Positions 1 to 9,863 of a stretch of 64,000 bases of DNA are shown piece after piece. The notes under the pieces were generated by a model. It searched no databases and was not told where the DNA came from. It worked only from the letters and a program-made list of their open reading frames with translations. Origin of the DNA: Diplocarpon mali (lineage: Eukaryota; Ascomycota; Leotiomycetes; Helotiales; Drepanopezizaceae); contig JAENRP010000016.1 in assembly GCA_024741835.1 (NCBI GenBank), forward strand, positions 129,987 to 193,986, given 5' to 3'. Made by a program: the position numbers and the translations under genes. How positions within the stretch are numbered: position 1 is the first letter of the stretch; the number at the start of each line of letters is the position of its first letter.

Positions 1-1580
1 AAAGCTTGCGCGCTAGTAGAGCGCGAGGGCAGAAAGTCTGAGTCGAATCGGGGCTCAGCAGCGAGCAGCGTCGAGCGAGGGGAGGACACATGTAATAAAT
101 GAGAGGGAGGTTATGTTCGGCGGAGAACTGCGAAGATCTGGAGATATGACGGGTGCGACGGCAGGGGAGGGACCTCCGCACTAGCGGTCTAGTCCTGAGG
201 AAGGTGGATTAGCCGCTATTTTGGGATGCGGCTCCGCTGAAAAGCTTCGGTCTGGCTTAGAGCTGGGGGGACGATCGAGTACGGGGAATCAGCCACGGGG
301 CATGGTTCGGAAGCGCGAGGGAGAGGGAGATGGGAAAGGGAAGAGAGATGATGCGGTGCGCCAGATGCATAGATCAAGGCTCGGCCGCGATATCTCCTCG
401 TGGAGGACACACCGCATACATTAGACTGGTGGTGTCCGACGGGAAGATCCCTCGGCGGATACTGGGGAAGGACAGAGGTCCAGGTGAGGCCGAAAAATGC
501 CGCAGAGCAGCAGGAGAGAGATATAGCAGAGGGCAGGCCGACGCTGTTGTCTCCCGCATGATGATTTCTGTTGATTGCGTGTGGTTTCTCTGGAGATCTG
601 CAAGATTTCCTGCACTTGGGTGGCCTTCCAGCCATGCCATACCGGTTTCTCCGAGCATCTATGCCCTCGGATCCTCCGACGAGGTCTCGAGGCCTCAGGC
701 TGCATTCTCCGATCTACTCTGCCACGGGATCTCCCATGCCCCGCCCCGTGCCCGGGCCGGGCTGTCGGTCCAGGATACCCCGTCTAGAGTGCCCCGGCCC
801 GAAGTGCCACAAGTTAGATCCGGCTCCGCTCCGCCAGCTCTTCTTCCCCAGGATTCCCGTCGTACCTTGAACCCAAGCACCCACGCATCCACGCAGCAGC
901 GCAGGGTCGTCTGTTCCTGGCCCCGACATCCTCTCCCTCCACACCCACCAGTTTCAAGTCCGCGGGGCTCCTTGAGGATCTGCACAATATTACTGTGTAT
1001 CCAACCAGCGTCTCTTCCCACCAACCAGCTTCACAGAAAATTACTGTGCAGACCATGCTACTTCGAGGTGAAGCTTGATCGCATCCCTACACAGTACGGT
1101 ACAGCACAGCTCAGCTCAGCACAGTATTCTCTCATCGCACCCCCTAATCTGTCTCGAGAATGCCATATAGAACAACGACTGCCTTCGCCCTCTGACCAGA
1201 AGCTATTTGCTGTTGTCATCAGCACCGCCATCTGACCCGGGTCTTGGTACACGGAAGTTGCATCGTCGAATCACGCATCGCCAGATGCCAGGCGCAGGCC
1301 CTCGCACCGCGTGATAATGTGCAACTCGTGATCTCGAGACACTCGCTGCTGAATATACTAAACGCGGCCGACGTCAAGAATTCCTCGGACGTGTATTTGG
1401 GCGTCTGTGACAGCTGTGAGGCAATACCAGCATCCAACTTATCTGTCGCGTCAGCCCCGATCCTCGACGGATCGATCGGCTCCACCAACAAAGAACACGG
1501 CCTGCACACGGGCCATTCCGTGGCCGAGAAAAGGAGAGAGTCACGTATCTGCTGCCCGGACTACACAAACCCAAGCGACT
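1..1580. other. Upstream region of the transporter, no supported gene
   Basis: Open frames here (the longest about 300 codons on the plus strand) are rich in Pro, Ser and Arg, overlap long frames on the other strand and have no recognisable motif, so they look like chance frames in GC-rich DNA. A CAGCACAGCTCAGCTCAGCA-like run lies near 1104-1123. The last few hundred bases probably hold the promoter and leader of the transporter that starts at 1581. Confidence 0.5.
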
Positions 1581-3567
1581 ATGGCCGGAGATCCATCTGC
1601 GGACAAAGGGCCCGCAGGTCGGCTCCTGAGATCCCCTACGCTATCCGGAGACACCCAGCAGGATGATGAAATCACGGAGCAGACCGGGAAGCCACTACAC
1701 GAAGATTCTCCCTTGATATCCCTCTCCGGAGACGACTCGAGCGAAGACGAACTCATCGAGAGATCCATCCTCCACAACGACCCGATCGATTGCTACCAAG
1801 AGACCAAGAGTCTTTGGTATATGATCCTCTTGACCATCAGTATTGGGGGGCTACAACTGGCATGGGCAGCGGAGCTCTCAAATGGAACACCATATTTGCT
1901 CGCGTTGGGCTTGAGCAAGTCGCTCATGGCTTTGGTCTGGATAGCTGGACCCCTTTCTGGGGCCCTTGTGCAACCATACGTCGGAATTCTGAGCGACAAT
2001 TGCAGATCCTCCTGGGGAAAGCGCACGCCTTTTATGGTGTTCGGAGGACTAGCGACCATCTCTTCACTGCTGTGTCTTGCGTGGGTGAGAGAGATCGTTG
2101 GCGGCACCCTCGGTTGGTTCGGCGCGGGCCAAGATTCGGAGGGCGTCAAGGTCACCACGATCGTGTTCGCGGTCTTCTTTGTGTACATTCTAGACTTTTC
2201 CATCAACACCGGTACGCATGTCCTGCGATGTCGTGCCACCCCCGCTAATGGATTGCAGTGCAAGCCGGAATAAGAGCCTTTATTTTGGATTGTTGTCCGA
2301 GTCATCAACAAGGTAAGTCGGCCGCGCTGGTTGTCGAAAGTTGCTCACGTTTATATGTTTAGAAACCGCAAATTCCATGGCAAGCCGAGCCGTCGGTGTT
2401 GGCAACATCGTCGGCTATGTTGCTGGATACGTCGACCTTCCCAAGTATTTATGGTGCTTTGGCAACACACAGTTTCAGATTCTATGCGTGATCGCATCGA
2501 TTTCACTCTCTAGTACAGTTGCCATTAGTGTCTTGACGGTCAGAGAGCGTGATCCTCGACTAGAAGCTGCCAAGCCGAAAGGAAAAGGAGGGGTCATAGC
2601 CTTCTTTAAGACTGTGTTCACATCCATTCGCAGACTTCCGCCTCTTACCCGGAAAGTTTGCGAGGTCCAATTCTTTGCCTGGGTTGGTTTCTTCCCTCAA
2701 CTGTTCTACTCATCCTCCTACGTCGGAGATATCTACGTCCAACCATATCTCCTCGAAAATCCGAACATGACCCCGGCAGAGATTGACGAGCTCTACGAAA
2801 CCGCGACTCGGATGGGCACCCGAGCCCTCCTCGTCTATGCCATCGCCTCCCTAGCAACCAACGTCCTCCTGCCCTTCCTCATCGCCCCCTCGTACGACGC
2901 TGCCTCCTACGAATCCTCTGCCGACAGCCAAAAGTCCTACACCACCCGCTTCTCGCGCTTCCTCGATGCCCTCGTGATCCCCTGGCTAACGCTCCGCCGC
3001 GCCTGGCTCATAAGCCACCTCATCTTCGCAACTTGCATGTTCAGCACGCTCGTCGTGCGCAGCATCGCCGCCGCCACCGCCCTCATCGGCATCGTCGGGA
3101 TCCCTTGGGCCCTCACGCTCTGGGCGCCCTTCGCCATCATCTCTGCCGAGATCAGCAAGCGCGACGCCCTGCGCCGTGCTCGAAAATCGGTCTACCGCTC
3201 TCCCGAGCTCGATACAGACGTCGAGAGCCACCTCGGAGCCGACCCGGGAGAAGACCAGGCCGGTGTCATCCTCGGTATTCATAACATGGCTATCGCGACA
3301 CCGCAGATTCTCGCGACCCTGGGCTCTTCGGCCATGTTCTGGTTCCTGCAGAAACCGCGGGGCACGCCCGGCGACAGGAGTTACGCCGCTGTGTTGGCAG
3401 CTGGTGGCTTGTTCGCGCTCGTCGCAGCATACTTGGCCAGTCAGATCAAAGATGAAGTGGAGCTGTCCGAAGAAGCGAGTCTCGGTGCGTCGAGGGAGAT
3501 GCGACGTAGTATGAGTCAGGAGCGAGGCCTGATCCGGAACAGGAGTTACACGGGCTTGAATTATTAA
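1581..3567 (+). CDS. Sucrose/alpha-glucoside transporter, GPH family (SUT/Sut1-like)
   Basis: Predicted plasma-membrane sugar-proton symporter of the glycoside-pentoside-hexuronide family, the group that contains plant SUTs and S. pombe Sut1. It probably imports sucrose or maltose. Three exons, 1581-2211, 2259-2312 and 2363-3567, give 629 aa. The introns are 47 and 50 bases; the first has a GCTAAT branch site. Seen in the protein: a hydrophilic acidic N-terminus of about 75 residues, about 12 hydrophobic segments, and the family loop between TM2 and TM3, RSSWGKRTPF (residues 142-151). The small middle exon supplies VQAGIRAFILDCCPSHQQ, the second conserved family block. A long cytoplasmic loop separates the two halves. 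The start is the first ATG in frame with the acidic N-terminus; an in-frame open stretch continues upstream to 1407 without a better start. The substrate is inferred from the family only. Confidence 0.9.
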
Positions 3568-3862
3568 GACTGCGTATCTGGGTTTCGTGGGCTTTTGCGC
3601 CTTTCGGGGTTTTGGATATGACGGCCTTTGGATCGAGATGAGCAGATGGGATGAGTAGAGAAGCAAAGTGCGAGATATGGGAGAGAGATGCTACGATAGA
3701 TTGCGTGCGTGCTAATACCCTTTTGCCGAATACAAATCACCGCCCCAAGCTGGCTCGGAGTCTCTTTTCTTGCCACCTTCGTCCACCTCAGCTAAAGTGC
3801 GGGTCTCTGGCTTAATAGATCAGTGCATAGCAAATGCAATATCTCTCTTCTCCAGCATCGCC
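3568..3862. other. 3' flank of the transporter, nothing recognised
   Basis: About 300 bases between the transporter stop and the next possible small frame. I see no RNA gene, repeat or conserved motif. Confidence 0.5.
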
Positions 3863-3991
3863 ATGAGTCATCGGACATCGTCTGCAGAAGCTGCTGATAC
3901 GATGTTCCAGGGATATAACCAAGACTCACCTATCTCATCTCCCCCCTCTTACGAGCCGAGCAGTCTTCCAGTTAGGCTGCTCGAGATGTGA
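3863..3991 (+). CDS. Possible small PPxY-containing protein (first exon)
   Basis: A short frame from ATG 3863 reads as polar, Ser/Pro-rich sequence with a PPSY motif (SSPPSYEPSS), the type bound by WW domains. The unspliced frame stops at 3991. A GTGAGA donor overlaps the stop region, so the frame could continue into a second exon around 4032, but no single acceptor is convincing. I do not recognise the product. It could equally be a chance frame in the promoter region of a lost gene. Confidence 0.2.
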   Translation: MSHRTSSAEAADTMFQGYNQDSPISSPPSYEPSSLPVRLLEM

Positions 3992-5726
3992 GAACGAACA
4001 CGCCTGTACAACATTCTACACACTGCGTGTAAGTGAGCCCCGCGGTCAATACCCACATGGACTCTTCGCGAACGGCGCCTCTGCCCGCCGAAGGCGAGAA
4101 TGAGCAGTACATCCTCTCTGGCCCCCTGCAGCGTCTTGGAAGATTGAGGTCGTCGCTCATCCCGCGGTTTGGGCGGGAACTGCGAGCGCTCAACGGTGGC
4201 GGGAGAACTTTCGGAGCCCACCCGCGCTGTGATTGATGTTTATGCTTTGTCTTTTTCTTGCCGCGACTCGGTTCGCCTGACTTGTCTATGGAGAGAGAGA
4301 AAAAAAGGTCGGCTTCGTTCGGATGCGTGGTGGGTCGGATTGGTGGTACACGGGGTGGGAGCTGCGCGCGCTGGATGTGGCTCGTGGCTCGTGGCTCGTG
4401 GCTCGCATGGGTTGAGTGAATCATTTCAGAGGCGAGGTGGTTGGGTGACTAGGAGAGGGAGAGTGAGGGGATGGATTGGAGTAATGGGTTGAGGTTTGAG
4501 GTTTGGGTAATGGGGAATAGAGGCAGGAGGGAGGAGGGAGGACTCAGGAGGGAATCTGGCTAGTTGCTCGCAGATTGGACCAGATCAAAGAGGGTATCTG
4601 TCTTTCGGACGTTGGATGTAGATGTGCGCGCGTGCTGCCCGGTGCTGCGCCGCACTGTGCTACGCTGCGCTGTGCTATCAGAAGCCCTTGATGTACCAGC
4701 CAGATGCGGCTGTCTCCGTTGATATCGATATGGATTCCCGTGCGAAAGTATTTATGTAGAGAAATTCCCATCTGGACGAGAGGGCTGCGAGCATGTACGA
4801 GTCGGCCACCGCTGTCCGGCTTGATCTTGAGCTTATGAAGAGGACAGATGGATCATCATAGTTCCTCTGTAACAGCGTTTTCCACTGATGAGGGTAGTCT
4901 GGTACGTGCAGATCGCCAAGGGCATGGTATGGTATGCTCCTATCCTCCAGGAAATACCCATCTCTGCAGACAATCAGATCCCGAACCCGAATATTCGCGA
5001 CCCCCCCTCCTACCCCCGCCCCTCCACCTCCTATCCTGGAACCCTGAGGCGGGTGATAAGCGAGGCTTGGTCAGCAGACAAAACAATCCAGAAGCAGTGA
5101 GTTGACTGCTTCGATCTCGGACGGATGCTGTGAAAGGATCTGACGCTGCAACGTTCACTTGTACCTCGGGCCTATGACTGAGGACTACTTGGAACCTTCA
5201 GAGCCCGAGAGGGCCGGCTGAGTCGATGCCAGCTGTCTTGAGATCCACCCACGCATGCAGCCTATGAAATTCTCATCTGGAGTAAACGACGTGTGTCTGC
5301 GGGTAGGAATACCCTGTTGTCATTCCTACCAGGCGATTCTTTGTGCGGAGTTTCCATGTTCTTCTGGAGGATGTAGGTGCTTTTAGGGAGGAAACCATGG
5401 CTCAGCGCCTGTGAAGGAACACAGGACTCGGCAACGCAATCGAGCGGATCAGCCAGAGGCGCGCAAGACAGGACAAAGTACTCGGATACTTCAGAGTACA
5501 AGAGGAACTTGTATGTATTGTTTGTAAGTGCTACGGAAGCTAGGTATTCGTTTCAAGAACGCACGCGCGTTCGACTTTCCCTTGGCGCTTTTGTATTATC
5601 CAACTCTGTTCCCCCGCCACGATGATCCGTTCTGTCTGAACCCTTCGCTTGCTATGAGTGATATCGTTCTATGGGTTTTTGAGTCTTCTTCAGTTTGTTC
5701 CGGGCTGGTTTGGTCTATCTCGATTT
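3992..5726. other. Gene-poor stretch with simple repeats
   Basis: No convincing gene. A short plus-strand frame (ATG 4057 to 4236) has protein-like composition but no recognisable domain. The stretch 4380-4560 is low complexity: a 7-base tandem repeat, then G-rich runs of GAGGTTT and GGAGGGA type. Confidence 0.45.
4377..4404. repeat. GTGGCTC tandem repeat, 4 units
   Basis: Four perfect head-to-tail copies of the heptamer GTGGCTC. This is a minisatellite-like slippage repeat outside any supported gene. Confidence 0.9.
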
Positions 5727-6386
5727 TTACTCATTGCTATCCTCCTTGCTGTCCTCCTGACTGTCTTCCTCAAGTGTCTTCCTCGCTGTCCTTGCTATCC
5801 TCGTCACTTCCACTGTTCCCTCTTCATTGCTGTCTACATACTCCTACAAACTACTAGGTCAAGACGTACATGCGCACAAGATTTTTACAGAGGGCTTATA
5901 CTCTTTACGACGCGTAGTCCTCTTGCCTCTTGCAATATCCACCATGATCTCTGTCACTTGCTCAACCTTCTCCAGGAGCTGCGTAACTTTGGGTTCGTTT
6001 TCCAAAGCATCACAAGACATTTGTTTACTGAACTCAAGAATCCAATTTCCCGTCCTGCTGTGCTCTTTGCTGAGGCTGGCGAATTCGCACGATCTTGGTC
6101 TTCTTGCGTCATGGCTACTGGTTGACGTCGCGTTTGCTATGCAGTCAATCATTCTCAGGATCTTCGGTGACCGGCACTCCTCTCTGGAGGGATCTACCTG
6201 GTAAGTATTCTCGAAAGCCCTTCTCGATCCTTGAAACTAGTCTTTTGGTATCAGGCCAGCTTCAAATAGCGTAGCATCAACACTCCCATTGGCAATGCGG
6301 GCCGAAAAATTCCCGCTGAGCATTATTGCTCGGTCCAACTCTCTTTCAGGGATATTCAAGAATGTTTCTCCTCGCCCGTTCCATGT
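5727..6386 (-). pseudogene. Unrecognised gene or decayed gene with one internal TAG
   Basis: A minus-strand reading frame runs from about 6386 to 5889 (166 codons). It is broken only by a TAG at 6237-6239 that could be a CAG changed by C-to-T. A plausible 45-base intron (5844-5888, GTAAAA...TTGTAG) then joins it in phase to 5843-5727, which ends in an acidic Asp/Glu/Ser-rich tail and a TAA. The composition (charged helices such as EKVEQVTEIMVDIARGKRTT) looks like real protein. No clear ATG or first exon is visible at the 5' end. I do not recognise the family. It is either a pseudogene or a spliced gene whose intron covers the TAG. Confidence 0.4.
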
Positions 6387-6885
6387 TTAGTAGCCTCATA
6401 TTAACCCCGATTTGAAAGATAGGTTGCTGCCAGTATTAGGCGTGTACCGTACCGCATGCTAAGGGTGCCACGTGATTTATATCATTCTCCGTATTTTCTC
6501 TGCACGACGGCATTCGGGATCCATCACTGGAGTGTGAGAAAGGCATGGACTATTCTATGGCCAAGAATATGATCAGGGGGACGAGTCTGGCAAGATAGGT
6601 CCAACATGACATGTGCGGGAAGTGACAAGATTATGATACTTAGGGCTCCCGTACACTGCGACCGAAGCTCTGTAAGCTTTTGCCTTGTAAGCATTACTTC
6701 TTCTAGGTAAATGATTGTCTAGAGACCTTTCATGGAGTTTTGAAGCTTCGATGGCTTTGTGGGTACAATTTGAACGATACTTTAAGTCTTATGGTAGCAT
6801 TGACCTGACTATCGAACCTAACTTCCGGTAATATCTGTGGAGTCTTTGCTATATCCCCAGAAGCTTTCCCTTGCAATCCAAGAGT
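6387..6885. other. Intergenic, nothing recognised
   Basis: About 500 AT-leaning bases between two minus-strand frames. No open frame of note and no repeat seen. An upstream exon of the frame at 5727-6386 could lie here. Confidence 0.4.
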
Positions 6886-7512
6886 CTATTCTCCTCCGTT
6901 CCTCTGTCGCTCCAAGGGTCTACCCAAGTCTTGGTGGTAGACCACTTCTGTCGCTTTCTCGTTCAATTCCTCCTCAGCCTCTACTTCATCCTCCTCGTCC
7001 TCGTCCTCATCTTCAAAAACGATAGGCGACCATTTGAACTCCTCTCGACTGAGGATCTCGCGTCCATTGTCTTTTCCACGATTCTGCCAGATAACACATT
7101 CCCATCGCTCAGGACGGATGTCGACGTCCACGAAATGATCCTGACATCTCTTGAGCCTCTTCTTTCTGTCCACCATACGATCCTGTAGCTGTACGATTTC
7201 GGGTTTCAGTCTTCTAATGAGAGCCAAGCAGATGGCGTTTTCGGCTAACCAGTCGTTCCTGGCAATCTGCCCAGCAAGAAATCGACGCCCGAGCTCTTTC
7301 AAGTAGGCGAAGACCTCGGCATCCATATTCTGGACAACGGCGAGGGTGTTGGCGTCCATCGTTTCATGTAGAAGATCCTCCTTGATCTCTTGGAGATATT
7401 TCTTCCACTGAGACGGGGAGATTTGGTAACGGAAATGGTGGTAGACATCTGCTAGTTTGACTTGGGGCTCGTCGGGCGGCTTTTCGGACTCCGATCTTGT
7501 TTGGGAATCCAT
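6886..7512 (-). CDS. Hypothetical acidic-tailed protein, 208 aa
   Basis: Single-exon frame from ATG 7512 to the stop at 6886. The N-terminal 130 residues are predicted helical with conserved-looking aromatic and charged positions (VYHHFRYQISPSQWKKYLQE, then a Leu-rich block LAENAICLALIRRLKPE). A segment DIRPERWECVIWQ follows, then an acidic run (VFEDEDEDEEDEVEAEEE, about residues 166-183). No signal peptide or membrane segment. I do not recognise the family. Long uninterrupted length in AT-leaning sequence and sensible composition argue that it is real. A nuclear or nucleolar location would fit the acidic tract, but that is a guess. Confidence 0.5.
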   Translation of the reverse strand: MDSQTRSESEKPPDEPQVKLADVYHHFRYQISPSQWKKYLQEIKEDLLHETMDANTLAVVQNMDAEVFAYLKELGRRFLAGQIARNDWLAENAICLALIRRLKPEIVQLQDRMVDRKKRLKRCQDHFVDVDIRPERWECVIWQNRGKDNGREILSREEFKWSPIVFEDEDEDEEDEVEAEEELNEKATEVVYHQDLGRPLERQRNGGE

Positions 7513-8398
7513 GTTGGGAGTATGCTGAAGTTTTGAGAACAGGCTCTATGACTGCGAGGGGGATCTGAGAGTTGCCAGAGGAGAATGGGGATGGTGAAGA
7601 TAATTGCACGTTTTCAGAGAATGGATATTCTTTTGGCTACCTGGCTAAAAAAATACTGCCGTATAATCAACTCATGGTGCGAGTTAGAAGTATGGGGATT
7701 ACTAGGCCCTAAAATGTTGTTGCTTTCCTGTTTCGCACCATCGGACGTATAATGGGAGGCAAGTGTGTCCTATCCACTCCCATTGTCGCTAGTATAGAAG
7801 CTAACTGTTCGCTACCAGCCTTTTGAATGACTGACGCAGCATGAAATCACCCATATAGTGACATCATTTACAAGTTGTCCTCTTTCCTAGTGTCCTATTT
7901 GGCCTGCTAGGCAATATGACCTGACCGAAGCACAAATTTCCGTCATCGCGCATTGTAAGCAGAAAATGTATAACAAGTACAGATTTTGCCGACTAGAAGT
8001 TTTCATTTTTCAGTATCCTAATCATGAGATGCTTGGGTTCTTAATGTGCTAATTCTTGATATCTGCTCAAGTGATCGTACAACGCTCGGGCACGCGAGTG
8101 CCCGCTGATGTCGATTGTTTAAGGAGAAACATCTATAGATCAAACCTCTCCCGCCATACAACCCGAGTTTCTTATTTTGATTCGCTTTCTAGTTCTATAG
8201 AAGCAGTAGCTTCGTGGATATATGGTTGTTACTACCGGAAAAACTCTATTGATCTCTAGTACGCAAAAAATATTACATCATTCTAATTTCGGGACTTGTT
8301 CACGAGAAGCTATGTCCCTTAACTCGGAGACTCGGAGGTCTCCGAGTATGAAAGTACAAATGGGCAGAAATCAAGTATTAGTGAAGAGAGAGTCATTT
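7513..8398. other. Intergenic, nothing recognised
   Basis: About 890 bases without a supported gene. The first part presumably holds the promoter of the minus-strand gene ending at 7512. No repeat seen. Confidence 0.5.
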
Positions 8399-9073
8399 CT
8401 AACCCTCGTTCAAAGGGTGAATCTCCGTTTCCCGTTCATTCACAACCTCGGGAGGTTCTGAAATCTTGGTGGCACGAGAGAAAGCAATCGCTCCCGAGAA
8501 TACCATGCCGAGATATTTTTGGTGCTGAGACCACTGGTGACGCTTCATAGACGGCTTAAATTGCCAGTCGAAAACAGAATGTTGAGCTTGCGGGACAAGG
8601 GCTTCGATGTTGGGAGCGAAGAGGCACTGATCGTAAGCCCATATTCGACGGCACCTCAACTAGCCAGACGGATAAATTCGTAGAGATGGCCCAGATTGGT
8701 TGAATGCATGTTAGGGATATTTATAATATCGATTCGGAATTCCGATCCGTGTATTTCGAGCTGATCCAGAGCCACTACCGACTAGCACGAGATCAGCACA
8801 AAGGTCGTACAGCCAGGGTGGATCACTTTATAGCTCAATTCTTTTTTCGACTTCATCATTATACATCCTGGTTGCCCTTTTGGTAACTTTCAAGAGAGCG
8901 GGTGCGTTGTCTCCAGCCAGGCGACGGCACCATTCCTCAGGTGTTTGGCTGGACAGGGTATCATGACGTATGAAATGGTTTACCGAAGATGTGACTGGTA
9001 TATCGGGCAAGGTTCCGAGGTCGTTGTGTTTGTCACTACAGCATTGTGCATCTTTATACACGTAACACTTCAT
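8399..9073 (-). pseudogene. Broken or spliced hypothetical gene, minus strand
   Basis: Two protein-like open segments, 9073-8828 and 8659-8399, lie in the same minus-strand frame. The 56 codons between them contain only a few stops (two TAA and one TAG). The upstream segment includes HDTLSSQTPEEWCRRLAGDN; the downstream one includes VFDWQFKPSMKRHQWSQHQK. Either introns remove the stops or this is a gene that has gained nonsense changes. I found no splice pair that clearly rescues it, and neither segment resembles a family I know. No reliable start codon is visible. Confidence 0.35.
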
Positions 9074-9587
9074 ATACTCGAAGAAGGGATGATTTTTTTA
9101 TTCTTGAGAGAGACAAAAGGCAAAGAAAGATAAAAAATAAAATAAAAAGCGCAACAAATCAAAGGCTGGTTTACACAAATAACGATTGAGGACTGAATGC
9201 CCCAGAGCACGATGAGCAGAACGTGGGACACTACGGTGATTTAGAGTAGGAGTAATGAGAACCGTAAATTCACTGGTGAAACTTCACTGAGGCTTAGATA
9301 TGGATTCAGAAGTTTCGGTTCGTGGCTACTGATTTCCCTTCAATAGGGCACATGCAATGGGAATCAAAAGGACGTGCCGACAAAGAGCGTGTAGAAACGG
9401 AGCACAGCTTATCTCCGATGACAATTACACCTTTAGTTCCGGATTTCAAGCTGCGGCCGAAGCTGACCTTCTCTTTCCCTCATGGCCGGGATAGATATTT
9501 CATGTAGAACTGACTCCTCTGCAATACTTGATGAGCGTTGATGGGTTGTGTTGTGACGTAGGCAGGACACGGACAGGCTATACCGGC
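9074..9587. other. Intergenic flank of the solo LTR
   Basis: About 500 bases, AT-leaning, without a supported gene. It ends at the target-site duplication of the solo LTR. Confidence 0.5.
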
Positions 9588-9592
9588 GAAAG

Positions 9593-9720
9593 TGTTAGAA
9601 ATATATAAGGTACGGAGATTGCGTACGGAACGGAGACTAAGGCTTAGTAAGCCTACCTTGTATATATATACTCCTACAGCTCCACAAAGCTCAGAATCTA
9701 CACCTTTTTACATTCTGTTA
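9593..9720. repeat. Solo LTR (copia-like ends), 128 bp, TSD GAAAG
   Basis: A 128-base element starting TGTTAGAAATATA and ending ATTCTGTTA. It is flanked by the perfect 5-base duplication GAAAG (9588-9592 and 9721-9725). A second copy lies at 39308-39432 in inverted orientation, about 85% similar by eye; that copy ends TGTCA, so the terminal CA here has become TA, as RIP or ageing would do. It carries an internal palindrome (AGGCTTAGTAAGCCT) and a TATATATATA run that could be its promoter. No internal domain is present, so it is a solo LTR. The TGTTAGAA start is typical of Ty1/copia LTRs, but the class is inferred. Confidence 0.85.
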
Positions 9721-9729
9721 GAAAGGTAC

Positions 9730-9863
9730 AAACGTAGGGGTAGTAGTACCTCAGAAAAGGGGGAAAAGGTTATTATATTAGGTATGGTATAGTTCTGGGT
9801 TTTATCCCCCTTGTACTAGTGTCTATATGACTATTCTAGCCTATTTAGGATTGATACTCTATA
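9730..9863 (-). repeat. Left LTR (3' LTR of the minus-strand element)
   Basis: 134 bases that align without gaps to 17180-17313. There are 15 mismatches, all transitions (C/T or G/A). This copy carries the T/A state at most of them. Confidence 0.85.

Noticed and set aside
330..1235. 301-codon plus-strand frame
   Set aside because: Low-complexity Ser/Pro/Arg text, overlapping antisense frames of similar length, no motif and no splice logic; more likely leader or promoter DNA.
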